From: Chloroflexota bacterium | GTDB taxonomy: Bacteria > Chloroflexota > Dormibacteria > Aeolococcales > Aeolococcaceae | Assembly (NCBI GenBank): GCA_005880985.1 | Contig: VBIQ01000007.1 | Span: 310,001-374,000 of the forward strand | Length of the DNA stretch: 64,000 nucleotides | Reading direction: 5' to 3' | Shown here: positions 16,394 to 23,957 of the stretch, one piece after another | Layout of the letters: the number at the start of each line of letters is the position of its first letter | Position numbering within the stretch: the stretch's first letter is position 1 | The notes under the pieces: generated by a model | The model's input: only the letters and a program-made list of their open reading frames with translations | Database searches by the model: none | Told to the model about the DNA's origin: nothing | Translations under genes and position numbers: made by a program

Positions 16394-17515
16394 CTAGGCC
16401 ACCCGCGGCGGGGTGCCGTGCCAGATACCCCCGTGGACGAAGGTCGGCGCGGTCCCTGGTGACAGCCGGTTGGCGGTCAGCTCCGACGAGGGGAAGTACT
16501 GCAGGAAACGCGGGTCACGACGGCTGCGATCGACGATGCTCTTCTCCTTGATGCAGGAGTTGTACTGCTCAGCCGTCGACTCGATGGTGTTGGCGTTGAG
16601 GATCACCTCCTGCTGCCACTCGGCGGCGTAGCGCGACACCCCGGGGATGCGACTGTGCTCCGGGGTCAGGCACTCGGTGGCGATGACGTTCTCGCTCACC
16701 GCCCAGATGCCGGTGGCGGTGTTGAGCACCAGGGTGTGATTGCCGATGGTGTGGCCGGGGGTGGCGAGCAGGGCGATGCCGGGACCCACCAGCACGTCGC
16801 CGTCGATCTCCATCACCGTGCCGGCGCGCAGGTCGCGATAGGCGGCCGGCTGGTACCACGCCGCCTGCAACGGATGCATGTCCGCCGCCAGCAGCTCCAG
16901 CTCCCGGCGCTGCACGATCAGCTTGGCGTTGGGGAAGATCGGCTCCACCGGGTGGGACGGCGAGATGTCAGCAGCCGGCTCGTTGGTGCCCAGCCAGCGC
17001 CGTACGTCCTGGGTGTGCAGATGGTCGAAGGTGATGTAGTCGACCGCGGCGGGGTCGACGCCCAGGCGCCGAAGCTGGCCGGGAGCATCGCCGAAGGTGC
17101 GGCTGAAGAGGGTTTCGAACTGCTTCGGTGTCTTCTCCGACAGCCGGGCGAAATACGGCGTGTTGCGTCCCAGCAGATGGTCGCTGGGCTCGCTGAGCAG
17201 GGTGCGGACGCGGCCTTCCTCCTCGCGCCAGCGCAGCAGCATCATGCGATTGGTGATGGTGAGGAACGGCGCCGGGGTGCGGTGGGCACGGAAGAGCCCG
17301 AACTTGGTCGGATACGGCAGGGTGATCAGGTCGAAGGTGCCCACGTAGTCGGGGGTGCCGGTGGCGGCGAACCATTCGCGGAACCGCGGCGCCGCCTCAC
17401 GGATGAGGCGGAGCTGAGTGCCCATCTGCTCGGCAGCGTCCGCCGCCGTGAAGTGATCGATGCCGCGCATCCCCGCGGGCAGCGAGACCGGGCGAGCCTC
17501 GGTCAGCGTGGTCAT
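16394..17515 (-). CDS. Metallo-beta-lactamase-fold hydrolase
   Basis: 373 residues. The MBL fold is indicated by YITFDHLHTQDVRRWLG (a variant H-x-H-x-D metal motif), FPNAKLIVQRRELELL, the third ligand strand LLATPGHTIGNHTLVL, and ENVIATECLTPE near the fourth. A ~130-residue N-terminal extension precedes the metal motif and is not recognised. The ATG at 17515 is preceded by AGGAGG at seven bases and preferred to the GTG at 17530 that overlaps the selenoprotein stop. The gene is third in an acyl-CoA ligase / redoxin operon. Hydrolysis of a thioester or lactone would fit, but is inference. Confidence 0.85.
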   Translation of the reverse strand: MTTLTEARPVSLPAGMRGIDHFTAADAAEQMGTQLRLIREAAPRFREWFAATGTPDYVGTFDLITLPYPTKFGLFRAHRTPAPFLTITNRMMLLRWREEEGRVRTLLSEPSDHLLGRNTPYFARLSEKTPKQFETLFSRTFGDAPGQLRRLGVDPAAVDYITFDHLHTQDVRRWLGTNEPAADISPSHPVEPIFPNAKLIVQRRELELLAADMHPLQAAWYQPAAYRDLRAGTVMEIDGDVLVGPGIALLATPGHTIGNHTLVLNTATGIWAVSENVIATECLTPEHSRIPGVSRYAAEWQQEVILNANTIESTAEQYNSCIKEKSIVDRSRRDPRFLQYFPSSELTANRLSPGTAPTFVHGGIWHGTPPRVA

Positions 17516-17526
17516 CGCCTTCCTCC

Positions 17527-18621
17527 TCACATGTCGAGCGCGGGATAGTAGTTCTCCGGCCCGATCTGGCGCACGTCGGACAGCCAGTCGCCGTCATAGG
17601 GCCACTGGTCCTCACGGCCGGGTGCCGGCCCCTGCCAGTATCGCGCCAGCGGCCCCTCGACCGAGGGCACCAGCGACCACGCCTGCCGCTTGTACGTCCA
17701 GTTGTCCGGTTGCAGGCGGTGCGCCTCGCGGAAGTGAACGACGGCGTCGCCGGCATGACCGGCGCGGTGCAGGTGCTGGGCGAGCTCGAAGTGCGCCGCC
17801 GCCCGCGACGCCTCCGGCGGCCGCGGCCGCGACCGCCGCACCACCTCCTCGGGCGGCAACGCGTAGGGGCTGGCCGCGCCCTGCTCCACCCAGTCGCGCA
17901 GCGCGACCAGGTAGCGCTCGGGATCGATGCGAATGTGCGCCGCCTCGGCGAGGATCTGGGTCATGCGGTCGGCGCCCGCGTCGGCGGCGGGACCGCTGCC
18001 GCCGGTGGGCGGACGTCGCGCGAAGGCCGGCTCGGCCGGCCGGACGATCACTCCCGCCTCGTCGATCCAGACACCGCTGGGGATGTTGACCATCCCCAGC
18101 ACCTCACCGGTGCGGTGCTCGACGTCGATCAGCGCCGGATGTCGCGGCCGGGCGGCCTCGATGAACGGCCTCGCCGCCGCCGCGCCGGCGACGTCGAGGC
18201 AGACGGTGACCAACTCGAAGTTCCGCGGGTGGAGCTCCTCGCGCACCTCCTGCCACACGGGCAGGTCGAAGGCGCAGCCTCAATAGGACGCCCAGGCGAG
18301 CAGCATCACCTTGCTGCCACGCAGCGACGAGAGCGCGAGCGGCCGTCCCTCGAGGTCGGGAAGGACCAGCTCCGGCGCGTCGGCGGTGGTCAGCGCGTGG
18401 CCCCCCAGCGTCTCCGGCCCCAACGCCCACAGCCCATGCTTCGGCTCGGGCACCAGGGCCATGCCGAGACGCTCCGACAGCATCCCCGCGTCCACCGTGG
18501 TGACCGGCGATCCGGGCAGGGGGACGCAGATCTCGCCCTTGCACGCGCCCTGCGCCTTGATCGCCCAACCGGTGCGCCGCTCGAGCTCGGCGGCGGCGAC
18601 CTGCTGCCTGTCGATGATCAT
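17527..18621 (-). CDS. Putative selenocysteine-containing thioredoxin-fold (redoxin) protein
   Basis: Read through one in-frame TGA (18282-18280), the frame encodes 364 residues. Residues 1-80 form a small N-terminal domain with two Cys (GACKGEICVPL). Residues ~85-195 are a thioredoxin/AhpC-TSA fold: LVLPDLEGRPLALSSLRGSKVMLLAWASY, then the TGA (residue 114), G, Cys116, FDLPVWQEV, LVTVCLDV and the cis-proline strand VNIPSGVWID. Residues ~265-310 are TPR-like helices. Both halves are in the same frame and each is family-like, and the TGA replaces the redox Cys that I recall in relatives as W-A-S-W-C-G-C. A SECIS-like hairpin follows. It starts in the stop of the acyl-CoA ligase (ATGA). A nonsense mutation or base error is the alternative. 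No Sec machinery gene lies in the window. Confidence 0.78.
18241..18275 (-). promoter_or_regulatory. Bacterial SECIS-like hairpin downstream of the recoded TGA
   Basis: On the minus strand, after TGA, GGCTGCGCCTTCGA is followed by the stem CCTGCC (18265-18260), loop CGTGT (18259-18255) and GGCAGG (18254-18249). An outer GCGC/GCGC pair (18275-18272 with 18244-18241) can close it. The loop begins 20 nt after the TGA and has G as its second base, agreeing with the bacterial SECIS rules I remember (short stem, G in the first two loop bases, loop some 16-37 nt from UGA). Confidence 0.6.
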
Positions 18622-20138
18622 CCCGCACTCTCGGCGGCGAGCTGGGCGCGCAGCTCCTTCTTGAGCACCTTGCCGATGGCGTTGATCGGCAGCGACGGCG
18701 CCACCACCAGCGAGGACGGGCACTTGTACGCGGCCAGGCGGCCGCGACAGAAGGCGAGCAGCTCGTCGGGAGAGGCGGCCGTCCCGTTCAGCACGACATA
18801 GGCACGAACGTGCTCACCCATGGCCGGATCGGGGACGCCGATCACCGCCGCCTGGGCCACGGCGGGATGCTGGTGCAGCACCTCCTCGACGTCGCGCGGC
18901 AGGATGTTGAAGCCACCTCGGATGATCAGGTCCTTCTTGCGGTCGACCACGTAGAGGAAGCCGTCCTCGTCGAGGCGGCCGACGTCGCCGGTGTGCAGCC
19001 ACCCCTCGGAGACCGCCTGCGCCGACTCCAAACCCATCCGGTGGTAGCCGAGCATCACGTTGTCGCCGCGGATGACGATCTCGCCGAGCTCGCCGGCGGG
19101 CAGGCGGCGTCCGTCCTCTCCCACGATCGCCACCTCCACGCCGTGCACCGGCCGGCCGACCGAGCCCGTCCGGTTGGCGTCGGGGGTGTTCATGCTGCAC
19201 TGGGCGGCGCTCTCCGACAGGCCATACCCCTGGAGCACGGTGCACCCGAAGTGCTTCTCGAAATCGCGCTGCACCTCCAGGGGTAGGGCCGCGCCGCCGC
19301 TGATGACGTGGGCCAGCGACGACGTGTCCCGGGTCGCCGCCTCGGGGTGCGCGAGCAGGAACACCATCATCGTCGGCACCAGCGCGGTGATGGTGACGCG
19401 GAACTCCTCGATCAGCCGCAGCGCCTCGCCGGCGTCGAACCACCGCATCATCACCCCGGTGCCGCGGGTGTAGCTGCTGGCGAGCGCCGCGGAGATGCCG
19501 TAGGCGTGCGCCAGCGGCAGGCAGGCGAGGCCAACCTGACCGTCACCAAAGGAGTGAGTCGCCTGCGCGTTCTCGGCCATCGCCAGCAGGTTGGCGTGTG
19601 AGAGAAGCACGCCCTTGGGATTGCCGGTGGTCCCCGAGGTGTAGAAGACGACGGCGACGTCATCGGGAGCGGCGTCGTGGATGGCGGGGTCCGGCGAGCC
19701 CGAGGCGACCTCGGCGAAGTTCACCTCGCGCATGTCGGGCGAGGTGGCGCCGTCGACGACGATGATGTGGCGCACGCCGGCGACGTCGCCGGCGGCCTCG
19801 CGCACCTTGGCGAGCAGCTCGGGGGTGGTGACCACCGCGACGGCGCCGCTGTCGCGCAGGATGTGGCGCAGCTCCTCGGCGGTGAGCAGGAAGAGCACCG
19901 GCACCACCGCCGCGCCGGCGCGCCAGAGCCCACCGTAGGTCACCCCCACCTCGGGGCAGTTCATCATGCTGACCACCACCCGGTCGCCGGGGGTGACACC
20001 GAGGTGGCGCAGCCCGCCGCTCAGGACCTGGGTGGACCGGTGCAGCTCGCCGCTGCTGTACCAGCGGCCCTCGAACCAGAGGGCGCGGTAGTCGCCGAAG
20101 CGCTCGGCCGCGGCCTCGGAGAGGCTGGCCACGTTCAT
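18618..20138 (-). CDS. Acyl-CoA ligase (ANL superfamily)
   Basis: 506 residues. AMP-forming acyl-CoA synthetase: phosphate loop VVFYTSGTTGNPKGVLLSHANL, A5 motif VLQGYGLSESAA, A7/A8 GWLHTGDVGRLDEDGFLYVVDRKKDLIIRGGFNILPRDVEEVL, and the A10 lysine in INAIGKVLKKEL. The position nearest the substrate cannot be decoded; fatty, aromatic or alicyclic acids are possible. ATG at 20138 (MNVASLSEAAAERFGD) is chosen; an ATG three codons earlier is possible and neither has a good SD. Its TGA overlaps the selenoprotein ATG, making a three- or four-gene operon with the redoxin and MBL proteins. It is divergent from a second ligase at 20259. Confidence 0.9.
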   Translation of the reverse strand: MNVASLSEAAAERFGDYRALWFEGRWYSSGELHRSTQVLSGGLRHLGVTPGDRVVVSMMNCPEVGVTYGGLWRAGAAVVPVLFLLTAEELRHILRDSGAVAVVTTPELLAKVREAAGDVAGVRHIIVVDGATSPDMREVNFAEVASGSPDPAIHDAAPDDVAVVFYTSGTTGNPKGVLLSHANLLAMAENAQATHSFGDGQVGLACLPLAHAYGISAALASSYTRGTGVMMRWFDAGEALRLIEEFRVTITALVPTMMVFLLAHPEAATRDTSSLAHVISGGAALPLEVQRDFEKHFGCTVLQGYGLSESAAQCSMNTPDANRTGSVGRPVHGVEVAIVGEDGRRLPAGELGEIVIRGDNVMLGYHRMGLESAQAVSEGWLHTGDVGRLDEDGFLYVVDRKKDLIIRGGFNILPRDVEEVLHQHPAVAQAAVIGVPDPAMGEHVRAYVVLNGTAASPDELLAFCRGRLAAYKCPSSLVVAPSLPINAIGKVLKKELRAQLAAESAG

Positions 20139-20188
20139 CCCGCCCATGATGGCAAGCTGGCCCCCTGCGCCGCTGTCGACGGCTCCGA

Positions 20189-20201
20189 TACCGTGGCGGT
20201 A
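20189..20201. promoter_or_regulatory. Inverted repeat between divergent acyl-CoA ligase genes
   Basis: TACCG-TGG-CGGTA lies in the 120-bp region separating the two divergent ligase genes, where a shared operator could act on both. The short arms make chance occurrence quite possible. Confidence 0.25.
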
Positions 20202-20258
20202 CCAGCGGCGGCGTGGCCACGCCCGCCACGTCCCCCCGGCCGGAGGAGAAGCAGGTCC

Positions 20259-21797
20259 ATGTCCCTCAACCTCGCCATCATCCTGCGCGAGCCGGCAGCC
20301 GCCCACCCCGACAAGGTCGCCGTCCGCTTCGAGGGCGTCGACCTCAGCTATCGCCAGATCGACGACCTCTCCAACCAGCTGGCACGGCAGCTGCGCGGCG
20401 CCGGGATCGGTCGTGACGACGCGGTCGGCCTGATGCTCCCGAACGTCCCCCAGTTCGTCATCGCCTACTTCGGCATCCTCAAGGCGGGCGCCCGGGTGGT
20501 GCCCATGAACGTGCTTCTCAAGGGGCCCGAGGTCGCCCACTATCTCAGCGACTCCGACGCCAAGGCGTTCATCACCTGGGTCGACGTCGCCGCCGAGGCC
20601 ATCCGCGGCGCCGCCGGCAGCGCGGTGCAGACCACCTGGGTCGCCACCCTGCCCGGCCAGGAGGTGCCGGCCGGCACCCGTGCCTTCGACGAGCTGCTGC
20701 GCGGTGATCCCCGCTTCGAGTTCGTCAACACCGCCGCCGATGACGTCGCCGTGCTGCTCTACACCTCCGGCACCACCGGCCGGCCCAAGGGTGCCGAGCT
20801 CACCCACTTCCAGCTGTTCCAGAACTGCGACATCGCCGGCCGGCTCTTCGGGGTGCGCGACGACGACATCGTCGTCGCCGTGCTCCCACTGTTCCACGTC
20901 TTCGGCCTGTCGAGCGTGATGAACGTCGCGGTTCGCTACGGCGGTACCATGACCCTGGTGCCCCGCTTCGATCCGGCCAAGGTGCTCGAGGTCATCCAGC
21001 GTGACCGCGCCACCATCTTCAGCGGCGTGCCCACCATGTTCCACGCCCTGCTCCACCACCCCAAGGTGGACGACTACGACCACAGCTCGCTGCGAGTCTG
21101 CAACTCCGGAGGGGCGTCGATCCCGGGAGAGGTGCTGCGCGGATTCGAGGAGAAGTTCGGCGTGGTCATCCTCGAGGGCTACGGACTCTCCGAGACCGCC
21201 TCGGCGGCGTGCTTCAACCGCAGCGTCGAGGAGCGGCGGATCCTCAGCATCGGCAAGCCCATCTACGGAGTCGAGGTCCGCGTCGTCGATGACCACGGCG
21301 AGGAGCTCGCGGCCGGCAGTGACAACGTCGGGGAAATCGTCATCCGCGGCCACAACGTGATGAGGGGTTACTACAAGAACCCCGAGGCCACCGCCGAGGC
21401 CTTCAAGGGTGGCTGGTTCCACACCGGCGACATGGGGTACCGCGACGAGGACGGTTTCTTCTTCATCGTCGACCGCAAGAAGGAGCTGATCATCCGCGGG
21501 GGGTACAACGTCTATCCGCGCGAGATCGAGGAGGTGCTCTACGCCCATCCGGCGGTGGCCGAGGCCGCGGTCATCGGTGTTCCCGACCAGCGCCTCGGCG
21601 AGGAGGTGGCGGCGATCGTCGTCCTCCGGCCCGGGGCGCAGGCGAGCGAGCAGGAGATCATCGACTGGACCCGCGAGCGGGTCGCCGCCTACAAACACCC
21701 CCGCAGCGTGCGGTTCGTCGACGGCCTCCCCAAGGGGGCGACGGGCAAGGTTCTGAAGAAGGAGCTCAAGGCCGCGCCCGCGGCCGCGGGGCGCTGA
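20259..21797 (+). CDS. Long-chain fatty-acid-CoA ligase-like (FadD/ANL)
   Basis: 512 residues. A second AMP-forming ligase with VLLYTSGTTGRPKGAELTH, LPLFHVFGLSS, VILEGYGLSETASA, GWFHTGDMGYRDEDGFFFIVDRKKELIIRGGYNVYPREIEEVL and the C-terminal GATGKVLKKEL lysine motif. It resembles bacterial long-chain fatty-acid-CoA ligases of the FadD13 type. The ATG at 20259 has GGAGGAG about 11 bases upstream. It is only moderately similar to the divergent ligase, so they probably act on different acids. A two-base gap links it to the SRPBCC gene. Confidence 0.9.
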   Translation: MSLNLAIILREPAAAHPDKVAVRFEGVDLSYRQIDDLSNQLARQLRGAGIGRDDAVGLMLPNVPQFVIAYFGILKAGARVVPMNVLLKGPEVAHYLSDSDAKAFITWVDVAAEAIRGAAGSAVQTTWVATLPGQEVPAGTRAFDELLRGDPRFEFVNTAADDVAVLLYTSGTTGRPKGAELTHFQLFQNCDIAGRLFGVRDDDIVVAVLPLFHVFGLSSVMNVAVRYGGTMTLVPRFDPAKVLEVIQRDRATIFSGVPTMFHALLHHPKVDDYDHSSLRVCNSGGASIPGEVLRGFEEKFGVVILEGYGLSETASAACFNRSVEERRILSIGKPIYGVEVRVVDDHGEELAAGSDNVGEIVIRGHNVMRGYYKNPEATAEAFKGGWFHTGDMGYRDEDGFFFIVDRKKELIIRGGYNVYPREIEEVLYAHPAVAEAAVIGVPDQRLGEEVAAIVVLRPGAQASEQEIIDWTRERVAAYKHPRSVRFVDGLPKGATGKVLKKELKAAPAAAGR

Positions 21798-21798
21798 G

Positions 21799-22260
21799 GT
21801 GCCGGAGGTGGTGCGCGCCGCCGCCGAGCGGGTGATCGCCGTGCCGCCGGCGCAGGCTCGCAACTTCCTCCTCGACTACCGCGAACGGCGACCCCGGATC
21901 CTCACCGCCAACTACCAGGAGTACGCCGTCGAGGAGGGTGGCCGCGGCTCCGGGACGGTGGTCCGCTACCGCTTCAAGGCCGGGCCTCGCGAACGCTGGT
22001 ACCGGATGCGGGTGGAGACTCCGGCAGAGGACTCCGTCACCGAGCGCGATCTCGAGTCCTCGCTCAGCACCGTCTGGACGCTGCGGCCCGCGGCCGGCGG
22101 CAGCTCCACCGTGGTGCGGATCGAGACCAGCTGGCAGGGCGCCCGCGGCATCGGCGGCCTCTTCGAGCGCACCTTCGCCCCCCGCGCCCTCTCGGGCATC
22201 CACCGGCAGATGCTCGATCGCCTCGACGCCGTCCTCACCGGCGATGGAGCGGCTGCCTGA
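21799..22260 (+). CDS. SRPBCC (START-like) family protein
   Basis: 153 residues beginning with GTG two bases after the ligase stop. The pattern AAERVIAVPPAQARNFLLDYRERRPRIL, then antiparallel strands (GSGTVVRYRFKAG, YRMRVETP, STVWTLRP, STVVRIETSW) and a long C-terminal helix (ALSGIHRQMLDRLDAVL), is typical of polyketide-cyclase/START-like SRPBCC domains that bind hydrophobic ligands. No catalytic residue can be named. Tight coupling to the acyl-CoA ligase suggests lipid binding or handling of the ligase substrate (inference). Confidence 0.75.
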   Translation: MPEVVRAAAERVIAVPPAQARNFLLDYRERRPRILTANYQEYAVEEGGRGSGTVVRYRFKAGPRERWYRMRVETPAEDSVTERDLESSLSTVWTLRPAAGGSSTVVRIETSWQGARGIGGLFERTFAPRALSGIHRQMLDRLDAVLTGDGAAA

Positions 22261-22268
22261 GCCACCGG

Positions 22269-23012
22269 TCATGCCATGGTCAGCCCGCCGCTGACCGACA
22301 GCGTCTGCCCGGTGACATAGCCGGCCGCCTCGGAGGCGAGAAAGGCGACGGCGGCGGCAACGTCATCGGGGGTCCCCAGGCGGCGCATCGGGACCGACCT
22401 GGTCATCGTCTCGATGACCCGCTCCCCCTCCGGGGAGGCGGCGACGATGCCCGCGAGCAGCGGTGTATCGGTGGGCCCGGGGCAGACGGCATTGGCGGTG
22501 ATACCGTGCCGCGCCATCTCCCGCGCCACCGTCTTGGTGAAGGCGATCAGCCCGCCCTTCGCCGCCGAGTAGATCGACTCCATCGACGAGCCGACCCGAC
22601 CGGCGTCGGAGGCGACGTTGATCACCCGGCCCCAACCGGCCTCGACCATCCCCGGCAGCACCGCCCGGCTGACCCGGATGGGTCCCACCAGGTTGATCTC
22701 GAGCACCCGTGCGGTGAAGGGCTCGTCGGTGTCGAGAAACGGCCGCAGCTCGTCCCAGCCGGCGCAGTTGACGCAGATCTCGATGCGGCCCAGGGTGGCG
22801 GCGACCTCGGCCACCGCGGCGGTGACCGAGCCGGCATCGGTGACATCGAGGCGCACCGCGTGACCGCCGATCGCGCGTGCCACCGGCGCGGCCGCGCCGA
22901 CGTCCAGATCGGCGACGGCGACCCGCCCGCCGGGAGCTGCGATCGCCCGGCACACGGCGGCGCCGATGCCGCCGGCACCGCCGGTGACCAGGGCGACGCG
23001 GGCGGGGCTCAT
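22269..23012 (-). CDS. Short-chain dehydrogenase, hydroxyacyl-CoA type
   Basis: 247 residues, classical SDR: TGGAGGIGAAV cofactor loop, VADLDVG acidic NAD-specificity position, VNCAGWDELRPF, catalytic Ser in INVASDAG and Tyr/Lys in YSAAKGGLIAFT, C-terminal GYVTGQTLSVSGGLTMA. The WDELRPF segment after NCAG recalls 2-hydroxycyclohexanecarboxyl-CoA dehydrogenase (BadH-type) enzymes. The neighbouring crotonase, whose stop overlaps this start by four bases, is MenB/BadI-like, supporting a ring-hydroxyacyl-CoA step. Exact substrate unproven. It ends convergently 8 bases from the SRPBCC gene. Confidence 0.86.
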   Translation of the reverse strand: MSPARVALVTGGAGGIGAAVCRAIAAPGGRVAVADLDVGAAAPVARAIGGHAVRLDVTDAGSVTAAVAEVAATLGRIEICVNCAGWDELRPFLDTDEPFTARVLEINLVGPIRVSRAVLPGMVEAGWGRVINVASDAGRVGSSMESIYSAAKGGLIAFTKTVAREMARHGITANAVCPGPTDTPLLAGIVAASPEGERVIETMTRSVPMRRLGTPDDVAAAVAFLASEAAGYVTGQTLSVSGGLTMA

Positions 23013-23809
23013 CGATAGGGGGCGAAGTCGGGCTGCCGCTTTTCGACAAAGGCGGTGTTGCCCTCTCGCGCCTCGTCGGTGCCGACGTACAGCGACAGGG
23101 CGTCGAAGGCGATGGAGCCGATGCCGGCCACCGCCTCACTGTCGGCGTTGAACGAGTGCTTCAGCACCCGCAGCGCGGTGGGGCTGAGCGCCAGCATCTC
23201 GTCCGCCCAGCGACGCACCTCGTCCCCCAGCCGCGTCGCGGGGACCACCGCGTTGACCAGGCCCCAGCGCTCCATGGTCGCCGCGTCGTAGCGGCGGCAG
23301 AGGAACCACACCTCCCGGGCCCGCTTCTCCCCGATCACCCGGGCGAGGTAGGCGCTGCCGAAGCCGGCGTCGAAGGAGCCCACCCGGGGCCCGGCCTGAC
23401 CGAAGGTGGCGTGCTCCGCGGCGATGGTGATGTCGCAGAGCAGGTGCAGGACGTGGCCGCCGCCGACGGCGACCCCGTTGACCGCGGCGATCACCGGCTT
23501 GGGGATGTCGCGGATCAGGCGATGGAGCTGCTCGACCTCCAGCAGACCGCTCTCGGTGGGACCGTAGTCGCCGGTCTGCTGCCGCTGCTTCTGATCACCG
23601 CCGGCGCAGAAGGCCCGGTCGCCGGCGCCGGTGAGGGCGACCACGCCGACGCGGTGGTCCGTCCAGGCGGCCTTGAAGCAGCGGATCAGCTCGTCGACGG
23701 TGCGGCCGCGAAAGGCGTTGAGCCGCTCCGGCCGGTTGATGGTCACCCAGGCGAGGCCCTGGTCGACCACGTAGGTGACATCGGTGAGCTCGGCGGCGTC
23801 GATGGGCAT
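23009..23809 (-). CDS. Crotonase of the MenB/BadI group
   Basis: 266 residues. Crotonase-fold: WVTINRPERLNAFRG, LTGAGDRAFCAGGDQ (oxyanion hole), IPKPVIAAVNGVAVGGGHVLHLLCDITIA, FGQAGPRVGSFDAGFGSAYLARVIGEKRAREVWFLCRRYDA, and the tail TDEAREGNTAFVEKRQPDF. These features are shared by naphthoate synthase (MenB) and 2-ketocyclohexanecarboxyl-CoA hydrolase (BadI), both performing Dieckmann-type chemistry. No other men gene is nearby, while an SDR and ligases are, so the BadI-like role in alicyclic acid breakdown is favoured but not proven. ATG at 23809 has GGGAGGA six bases upstream. It overlaps the SDR start (ATGA). Confidence 0.87.
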   Translation of the reverse strand: MPIDAAELTDVTYVVDQGLAWVTINRPERLNAFRGRTVDELIRCFKAAWTDHRVGVVALTGAGDRAFCAGGDQKQRQQTGDYGPTESGLLEVEQLHRLIRDIPKPVIAAVNGVAVGGGHVLHLLCDITIAAEHATFGQAGPRVGSFDAGFGSAYLARVIGEKRAREVWFLCRRYDAATMERWGLVNAVVPATRLGDEVRRWADEMLALSPTALRVLKHSFNADSEAVAGIGSIAFDALSLYVGTDEAREGNTAFVEKRQPDFAPYR

Positions 23810-23957
23810 GGAGATCCTCCCGGGCAGCTGGATGGCGCCAATCATGGCGAGCGGCGCGGTCGCAAGACCGGGGCCTCGCAACCCGTCTTTGCAGATGGGA
23901 AGGGATGCCATCCGGGCTGGCCGAGACGGCTGCGCCTTCCCGACCACGGAGTCACGC

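Noticed and set aside
18277-18285. Frameshift or nonsense mutation in the redoxin gene
   Set aside because: The two halves are in the same frame, no indel is needed, the only change is TGA at the expected redox Cys, and a SECIS-like hairpin follows. Mutation remains possible but is less economical.
20139-21863. A minus-strand extension upstream of the acyl-CoA ligase (frame open to 21863)
   Set aside because: It is the antisense of the FadD-like gene; the ligase domain begins at about 20138 with a family-typical MNVASLSEAAAERFGD.
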